From: Bacillota bacterium
GTDB taxonomy: Bacteria > Bacillota > Clostridia > Christensenellales > Aristaeellaceae
Assembly: GCA_023392395.1 (NCBI GenBank)
Contig: JAEVZE010000354.1
Coordinates: 1-10,786 of the forward strand
Length of the DNA stretch: 10,786 bases
Reading direction: 5' to 3'
Position 1 is the stretch's first letter. Every line of letters starts with the position of its first letter. Made by a program: the position numbers and the translations under genes. Under the pieces are notes generated by a model. The model worked only from the letters and a program-made list of their open reading frames with translations, was not told the DNA's origin and did not search any database. Positions 6,844-10,786 of the stretch are shown one piece after another.

Positions 6844-7560
6844 TTACGCCTGCCCGGCGCCTGTTCGCTCCACCACCAGCACGCCTTCCTTCAGGTCCGT
6901 CACCCTGACCAAAGCGCCGGAGGGTATGACCTCCCCTTTTTCGGTCACGGCGCTCAGTTCCACGAACTGGCCTTGCAGCGTCAGGGTCACCTTGCCCTCT
7001 CCGCCGCCCGGCGCGGGGATGGGAATGTAGACGGTGGCGGTCTTCCCCAGCGCGTTGTCAAGGTTCAGGTTACCGTCCTCCGCCAGGCGCATTGACCACT
7101 GGACCATCTTCGCCACGCCGAACATTGCGCCATATCCCAGCGCAAAGCCTCCGCCCACTGCCAGCGCGGCGTACAGACCGTTGCTATATAGGATGATCGC
7201 GGACCATCCGAACACGGTGAAGAAGCTGACGATGCCCGAGATTGAGAACAGCCGCAACTCGCTCATGCCCGAATCCGGGGCCGGATGCATGCCGTCGGCA
7301 TCCGGATGTGCGGACGTGAAATCATGCCCGGCCGCGTCCATCCCGGTTAAGTCTACGCCGTGGTGGGCCCCGCCCGGGAGGAAGTCAAAGTGATCCGGCC
7401 CGCCCAGATGAGAACCTAACGCGTCGGGCGCGCCTCCGTGGCCCAGGCCGATCGCGATCAGCACGATTTGAATCATCAGCGCGCAGGAGGCCGGGATTGC
7501 GATCGCATACAGCACCCGCATCAGCGCGTCCAGCGAATTCCACCACGCCTGCAAGTCCAT
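6844..7560 (-). CDS. NfeD/YuaF-like membrane protein with OB-fold, flotillin partner
   Basis: 238 residues from the ATG at 7560, which has CGGAGG eight bases upstream; the open frame to 7716 covers the promoter and is not used. Hydrophobic segments lie at about 15-40, 103-126 and 129-150. Between the first two is a His- and Asp-rich, Gly-rich loop (41-98, eight His). The last part, from GKTATVYIPIPAPGGG (172-187) through TLQGQFVELSAVTEKG to VRVTDLKEGVLVVE, is an NfeD-type OB-fold beta barrel. Such proteins sit beside flotillins in genomes and are thought to work with them in membrane organisation; this one lacks the ClpP-like protease part of long NfeD proteins. E. coli YqiJ is a similar alternative. 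Order and strand place it first in a two-gene operon with the flotillin. It ends in TAA. Confidence 0.82.
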   Translation of the reverse strand: MDLQAWWNSLDALMRVLYAIAIPASCALMIQIVLIAIGLGHGGAPDALGSHLGGPDHFDFLPGGAHHGVDLTGMDAAGHDFTSAHPDADGMHPAPDSGMSELRLFSISGIVSFFTVFGWSAIILYSNGLYAALAVGGGFALGYGAMFGVAKMVQWSMRLAEDGNLNLDNALGKTATVYIPIPAPGGGEGKVTLTLQGQFVELSAVTEKGEVIPSGALVRVTDLKEGVLVVERTGAGQA

Positions 7561-7604
7561 GCCCCCGACCTCCGTCCAAAGTTTCCCATACAGCTCTTTC
7601 GACA

Positions 7605-7633
7605 AGTATAACACAATACCAACCGGCATACAA
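7605..7633 (-). promoter_or_regulatory. Promoter for the nfeD-flotillin operon
   Basis: On the minus strand TTGTAT (7628-7633), a 17-base spacer, then TATACT (7605-7610) preceded by TGT, an extended -10. The predicted leader is about 38 bases and carries the CGGAGG ribosome site. The weak -35 box is flanked by a phased direct repeat, which suggests an activator or repressor site. Confidence 0.65.
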
Positions 7634-7637
7634 CCGG
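7620..7637. repeat. 11-bp-phased direct repeat at the nfeD promoter
   Basis: CAACCGG occurs at 7620-7626 and 7631-7637, start to start 11 bp apart, about one helical turn. The pair brackets the -35 box, so a dimeric regulator could contact one DNA face there. A further CCGGAAT repeat (7634-7640 and 7669-7675) lies just beyond. Confidence 0.4.
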
Positions 7638-7647
7638 AATCCTCCAG

Positions 7648-7667
7648 CCGTTTGCCAGCGTAAACGG
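7648..7667. repeat. Inverted repeat in the nfeD-ktrB control region
   Basis: CCGTTT (7648-7653) and AAACGG (7662-7667) are exact reverse complements around 8 bases, lying upstream of the nfeD -35 box and about 80 bases before the ktrB -10 box. It is a candidate operator. Its length alone does not exclude chance. Confidence 0.3.
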
Positions 7668-7741
7668 TCCGGAATGCAATCCGCCGGACAAAATCTAATT
7701 TGGTGCATTGAAGCATACCCCTATCATTTCTTCGCGGGGCA

Positions 7742-7750
7742 TGCTATAAT
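7742..7750 (+). promoter_or_regulatory. Extended -10 promoter for ktrBA
   Basis: TGC followed by a perfect TATAAT (7745-7750) forms an extended -10 element. The matching -35 position (7722-7727, TATCAT) is poor, as is common for extended -10 promoters. The ktrB ATG lies only eight bases after the box, so the transcript probably has no leader. Confidence 0.65.
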
Positions 7751-7758
7751 CTCACATC

Positions 7759-9198
7759 ATGAGCACACATGGACTAAAGACCTTTCATAAAACCACGGAT
7801 GTGGTAACTGCGATCCTGCAGACGATTCGGAGGCGGCTGACGCCGTCCCAGATCGTCGCGCTGGGGTTTGTGCTGGTGATCCTGACAGGCGCGTTGCTTC
7901 TGTGCCTGCCGGTTGCGCACGCCCCCGGAAAGCGCGCATTCCCGCTGGACGCGCTGTTCACCGCCACGTCGGCGGTGTGTGTGACGGGCCTTGTGACCGT
8001 CACCACGGCGACCAGTTGGAGTTTTTTTGGCAAAGTGGTCATCCTTCTGCTAATCCAGACCGGAGGACTGGGCCTGACCACGCTGTTTGCGGTGGCCATC
8101 GTGCAGATGGGCCGCAAGGTAACGCTGAGGGAACGGCTGACCCTTCAGGCATCGTTCAACTTGAACGATCTGAGCGGCATGGTGCGGATGCTGCTGCTGG
8201 TGATCCGCGGAACGCTCCTGGCGGAGGGAATCGGCGCGGCCTGCCTGACTGTATTCTTCCTGCGCCAGGGGCTGGACTGGTCAAGGGCGGTCTTCAGCGG
8301 TATCTTCCACGCGATCTCCGCGTTCTGTAACGCCGGATTTGATCTGATCGGTGACGAGGGCTTCATCCCATTCTCAGGGGCGATGTTTTTCAACCTAGTC
8401 ATCACGTCGCTGATTATCCTGGGCGGCATCGGCTTCACCGTCTGGAACGAACTATATGGGATGCTCCGCTACCGCCTGTCACGCGGCGCGTCGCGCAGAG
8501 CCCGGCTTTCGATGCACTCGAAGCTGGCGCTGATTTCGACGGCGCTTCTGCTCTCTCTCGGAACGCTCTATTTCCTCGTGTATGAATTCTCGAATCCGGG
8601 CACGCTGGGGCCGATGCCGTTTGGTGAAAAGCTGCTGGCCTCGTATTTCCAGTCGGTCACGCTGCGCACGGCGGGCTTTTTCACGATCCCGCAGGGCGCG
8701 CTTCAGGAGGGCTCAAAGCTGTTCAGCAGTGTTCTGATGATGATCGGCGGCTCGCCCGGCGGCACCGCGGGTGGCATGAAGACGGTGACGCTGGCGGTCC
8801 TCTTGCTGTCCGCCTGGAGCACGCTCAAGGGCAGAAGCCACATCGACTTCTTCGGGCGGTCGCTGCCGGTGACCTCGCTGCAGAAGGCGCTGACGGTCGC
8901 GCTGGCGATGGTGTTCGTCTGGTTCCTGTCTTCGGTGGCGCTGTCGTTTACGGAGGTGAACAGTGCGTTCCCTCATACGGTGCTGGACATCCTGTTTGAA
9001 ACCTCGTCGGCGCTGGGCACCGTGGGCGTCTCCACCGGGATCACGCCCTACCTGTCCGCCGCGGGCAAGGTGATCCTGATTCTGTGCATGTACATTGGGC
9101 GGATTGGGCCGCTGACGCTGGTCGTATCGGTCTCGCGCCGCACCGACAGCGCCAGCGAGCACATCCGTTATCCCAATGAAGACGTTTTGATCGGCTGA
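7759..9198 (+). CDS. ktrB: KtrB/TrkH family potassium transporter, membrane subunit
   Basis: 479 residues. The four-fold repeat of K+ channel-like pore loops is clear: TSAVCVTGL at 70-78, ISAFCNAGF at 186-194, TLRTAGFFT at 301-309 and SALGTVGVSTG at 417-427, each with the filter glycine (Gly77, Gly193, Gly306, Gly423). The glycine-rich GSPGGTAGGMK at 331-341 is the gate loop in the third repeat. Many membrane segments start at about residue 32, after a basic N-terminus. KtrB forms dimers that carry K+ (often Na+-coupled) and is gated by a ring of KtrA. The ATG at 7759 is kept because the family N-terminus fits. No ribosome site precedes it, and the TATAAT box is eight bases away; the only nearby in-frame alternative, GTG at 7801, also has no usable site. 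ktrA follows after 22 bases. The gene ends in TGA. Confidence 0.93.
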   Translation: MSTHGLKTFHKTTDVVTAILQTIRRRLTPSQIVALGFVLVILTGALLLCLPVAHAPGKRAFPLDALFTATSAVCVTGLVTVTTATSWSFFGKVVILLLIQTGGLGLTTLFAVAIVQMGRKVTLRERLTLQASFNLNDLSGMVRMLLLVIRGTLLAEGIGAACLTVFFLRQGLDWSRAVFSGIFHAISAFCNAGFDLIGDEGFIPFSGAMFFNLVITSLIILGGIGFTVWNELYGMLRYRLSRGASRRARLSMHSKLALISTALLLSLGTLYFLVYEFSNPGTLGPMPFGEKLLASYFQSVTLRTAGFFTIPQGALQEGSKLFSSVLMMIGGSPGGTAGGMKTVTLAVLLLSAWSTLKGRSHIDFFGRSLPVTSLQKALTVALAMVFVWFLSSVALSFTEVNSAFPHTVLDILFETSSALGTVGVSTGITPYLSAAGKVILILCMYIGRIGPLTLVVSVSRRTDSASEHIRYPNEDVLIG

Positions 9199-9220
9199 CG
9201 CGGAAAGGAGGATAACTTCA

Positions 9221-9805
9221 ATGCGGAAGATCAACATCAGCAAGGACACTCAATTCGCCATCCTGGGCCTGAGCAAATTCGGCCGAGCGATGGCCGCGAC
9301 GCTGTACGAAAACGGGTACAATGTGTTGTGCTGCGACATCCGGGAGAATCCCGTACACGAAGCCGCCGAGTACGCCACCCACATCGTGCAGGCGGACGCC
9401 TCCGACAAGGCGGTATTGGTGAAGCTGGGCATTTCCAATTTCGATGTGGTGGTCATCGCCTTCGGCGAGGACTTTGAGGCCGCCGCCGTCACCGCGACGA
9501 TCCTGAAGGAGCTGAAGGTGACCTACGTCGTCGCCAAGGCCAACGGCCTTCGGCAAAAGCAGATCTTTGAATCCATCGGCGTCGACCACGTGATTCTCCC
9601 CGAGCGCGAGATGGGCGAGCGCTTCGCCTACAGCCTGATCACCAACGACTTCATGGAGTCGATCCACCGCTCCGACCGGTACGACATCATCGAGATGAAG
9701 CCGCTGCCGGAGTGGATCGGAAAAACCCTGGCCAGCCTGCGCCTGAGGCAGGTCGAGCGGCTGAACGTGCTGATCATCATCCGAAACGGGAAGCTGTTGG
9801 ACTAA
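9221..9805 (+). CDS. ktrA: KtrA/TrkA-type RCK regulatory subunit, ended early by an in-frame TAA
   Basis: 194 residues from the ATG at 9221, with AAGGAGG (9205-9211) nine bases upstream. The RCK_N Rossmann domain covers about 10-125: GLSKFG at 16-21 replaces the usual GxGxxG with Ser at the second Gly, Asp39 ends the second strand as the usual ribose ligand, and QADASD near 58-63 is typical. RCK_C begins near 135 and is cut at GKLLD (190-194). The next 20 codons, 9806-9865, continue the same frame with VDAQTVLRANDDLIALKSRQ, matching the family's closing strands, before TAG; the joined length would be about 215 residues, near the usual 220. KtrA binds ATP/ADP or NAD(H), and in many Bacillota binds cyclic di-AMP through RCK_C, to gate KtrB. 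Loss of the last strands could weaken folding or ligand control. A real truncation, a recent nonsense mutation and a base error are all open. Confidence 0.88.
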   Translation: MRKINISKDTQFAILGLSKFGRAMAATLYENGYNVLCCDIRENPVHEAAEYATHIVQADASDKAVLVKLGISNFDVVVIAFGEDFEAAAVTATILKELKVTYVVAKANGLRQKQIFESIGVDHVILPEREMGERFAYSLITNDFMESIHRSDRYDIIEMKPLPEWIGKTLASLRLRQVERLNVLIIIRNGKLLD

Positions 9806-9868
9806 GTGGACGCGCAAACCGTGCTGCGCGCAAACGACGACCTGATCGCGCTGAAATCCCGGCAGTAG
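9806..9868 (+). pseudogene. ktrA: Cut-off 3' end of ktrA (end of the RCK_C domain)
   Basis: This stretch is in the same frame as ktrA, starts right after its TAA and ends at TAG (9866-9868). Its 20 codons read as the last strands of a TrkA_C/RCK_C domain, with the V-x-x-x-D-D-L-I-A-L pattern seen in the family. No start with a good ribosome site is present, although a GTG sits directly after the stop. It is most simply part of ktrA. Confidence 0.7.
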
Positions 9869-9924
9869 CCCCGCGCGGCGGACATGGTCAGTTTCATCCG
9901 CGCTGCCGGATGACATCACGATGC

Positions 9925-9967
9925 AAAACACACGCCTTCCAGCTGCTTGCGGGAAGGCGCGTGTTTT
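9925..9967. terminator. Bidirectional intrinsic terminator between ktrA and the MBL-fold gene
   Basis: AAAACAC (9925-9931) and CGCCTTCC (9933-9940) pair with GGAAGGCG (9952-9959) and GTGTTTT (9961-9967), with a single A-C mismatch and an 11-base loop. The A-run and T-run at the base provide a U-tail in each direction. It lies 56 bases after the second ktrA stop and 12 bases after the hydrolase stop on the other strand. Confidence 0.88.
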
Positions 9968-9979
9968 CATAGAACGGAT

Positions 9980-10786
9980 TCATCCGCCCTCGCCGATCTC
10001 CATGCCGTCGTACCCAACGGTGAACCGGACGCCCAGATCCTGCGCGTCGTAGAACGCCTGCATTTTCTCGTGGTTCAGCGTGTGCTTGTGGTTGATGTGG
10101 GTGATGTACACGCCGGAGGAAGCGCTCAGCGTACCCTGCTTCATGAGCCGTCTCGTCACCGTCAGCACGCCCGGGCAGCCCATGTGGCCATCCGTCCGCG
10201 CGTCCTGAAAGAGCGGCGAATCGCCGAAGGTGCCCTCAACCACCAGATAGTCAAGCTTCACACCCCGGAGGGCTTCAAACGTCTCCTCCAGAAAGTAACC
10301 GGTATCCGTGGCGTAGTAGAGCGTCTTGCCGTCCGGAAGCCTTATCAGGTAGTTGACCGAGTGCTCGTCCTCGCCGTATCCCCGGTGGTTGCCCTTGAGC
10401 GGCATAACATGGAGCCCGCCCGCAACAAAGGGCTTTCCGTAATCCACCGAAATCAGGCGGTAGCAGGGCTCGTACAAAAGCGCCGCGTATCCGTAGGGCG
10501 CGCAGGCTCGCCTGAGCCATTCGCAGCCCGCCCGGGACGCATACACGTTCACCGGCGTTTCTGCGCCGCACACCGACATTGCCCTCAGGTCCAGCTCGGT
10601 AAACGCCAGGTGGTCTTCATGGGTGTGGGTGATCAAAAGGTCGGTGATCGTGGTCAGGTCGTTGCCCAGCACCACCGATTGATAGAACTGGTCGGGGCCG
10701 AAATCGATCTGCAGCGCGGGGCTGACGCGAAAGCAGCTCCGGGAGCGGATGTCCTTTCCGCGGCTGACCCGCGCACTCTCACAAAT
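9980..10786 (-). CDS. MBL-fold metallohydrolase, 5' partial
   Basis: The minus-strand frame is open to the window edge, so the gene starts beyond it; 268 residues are visible. The metallo-beta-lactamase signature THTHEDH gives His54, His56, Asp58 and His59. Further metal ligands are likely His134 (KGNHRG), Asp161 (ATDTGY) and His230 (ITHINHKH). The visible beginning, CESARVSRGKDIRSRSC, then IDFGPD, resembles the phosphodiesterase branch related to PhnP (cyclic phosphoribosyl phosphodiesterase) and RNase Z, in which an upstream Cys cluster binds zinc. A cytosolic phosphodiester hydrolase is likely; the exact substrate is not. A GTG at 10675 is internal to the fold. No phosphonate genes are visible nearby. 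It ends in TGA and shares a terminator with ktrA. Confidence 0.87.
   Translation of the reverse strand: MCESARVSRGKDIRSRSCFRVSPALQIDFGPDQFYQSVVLGNDLTTITDLLITHTHEDHLAFTELDLRAMSVCGAETPVNVYASRAGCEWLRRACAPYGYAALLYEPCYRLISVDYGKPFVAGGLHVMPLKGNHRGYGEDEHSVNYLIRLPDGKTLYYATDTGYFLEETFEALRGVKLDYLVVEGTFGDSPLFQDARTDGHMGCPGVLTVTRRLMKQGTLSASSGVYITHINHKHTLNHEKMQAFYDAQDLGVRFTVGYDGMEIGEGG

Noticed and set aside
5418..6908. 496-codon open frame on the plus strand opposite the flotillin gene
   Set aside because: The minus strand encodes a complete flotillin with family motifs and a perfect ribosome site. The plus-strand product is a Leu/Gly/Asp/His-rich mirror of GC-rich codons with no recognisable domain.
7561..7716. 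N-terminal extension of the NfeD-like protein to 7716
   Set aside because: The extension covers the promoter at 7605-7633. The ATG at 7560 has a strong GGAGG.
7561..7758. Cyclic-di-AMP (ydaO-type) or other riboswitch upstream of ktrB
   Set aside because: The -10 box lies eight bases before the ATG, leaving no leader for a riboswitch, and no conserved motif was recognised.
1..10786. CRISPR arrays, insertion sequences, tRNA or rRNA genes, toxin-antitoxin or phage-defence modules
   Set aside because: No regular spaced repeats, transposase, terminal repeats, tRNA cloverleaf pattern or defence-type protein were seen. All substantial reading frames belong to known housekeeping families.

Overview
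The window looks like chromosomal DNA of a high-GC member of the Bacillota, most likely a Clostridia-type anaerobe. The evidence is SigA-like promoters (for example TTGAAA-N16-TATAAT), strong GGAGG ribosome sites, an lrgAB pair, a KtrAB potassium system, a flotillin/NfeD pair and an HD-GYP protein. The genus cannot be named from the sequence. Coding density is high, genes lie on both strands, and no insertion sequence, prophage, CRISPR array, tRNA or rRNA was seen. No gene-free stretch exceeds 300 bases.

Layout. Positions 1-807 (+) hold the 3' part of a radical SAM protein whose cluster-binding Cys triad lies before the window. Convergent to it, 872-2128 (-) encodes a tandem HD / HD-GYP protein, a likely cyclic-di-GMP phosphodiesterase. 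A divergent, AT-rich control region (2129-2423) separates it from lrgA-lrgB (2424-3496, +), which overlap by four bases. After a hairpin and a new promoter comes a SulP-family anion transporter with a STAS tail (3769-5295, +). It ends at a strong bidirectional terminator shared with the convergent pair NfeD-like protein (6844-7560, -) followed by flotillin (5406-6791, -). A second divergent control region (7561-7758) leads to ktrB-ktrA (7759-9805, +), then another bidirectional terminator. The window closes with the 3' part of a metallo-beta-lactamase-fold hydrolase (9980-10786, -).

How the genes fit together. Most products are membrane or membrane-associated: pyruvate/holin-like LrgAB, an anion transporter, flotillin with its OB-fold partner, and a K+ transporter with its gating subunit. 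The HD-GYP protein points to second-messenger control. This is a neighbourhood of envelope and ion-homeostasis housekeeping units in separate transcription units, not one obvious new system.

The most notable anomaly is an in-frame TAA in ktrA, inside the C-terminal RCK domain. It is followed by about 20 codons that continue the domain in the same frame to a second stop. Other points of interest are an apparently leaderless ktrB mRNA, a perfect palindrome on the lrgA -35 box, an 11-bp-phased direct repeat at the nfeD -35 box, and a His/Asp-rich loop in the NfeD-like protein.
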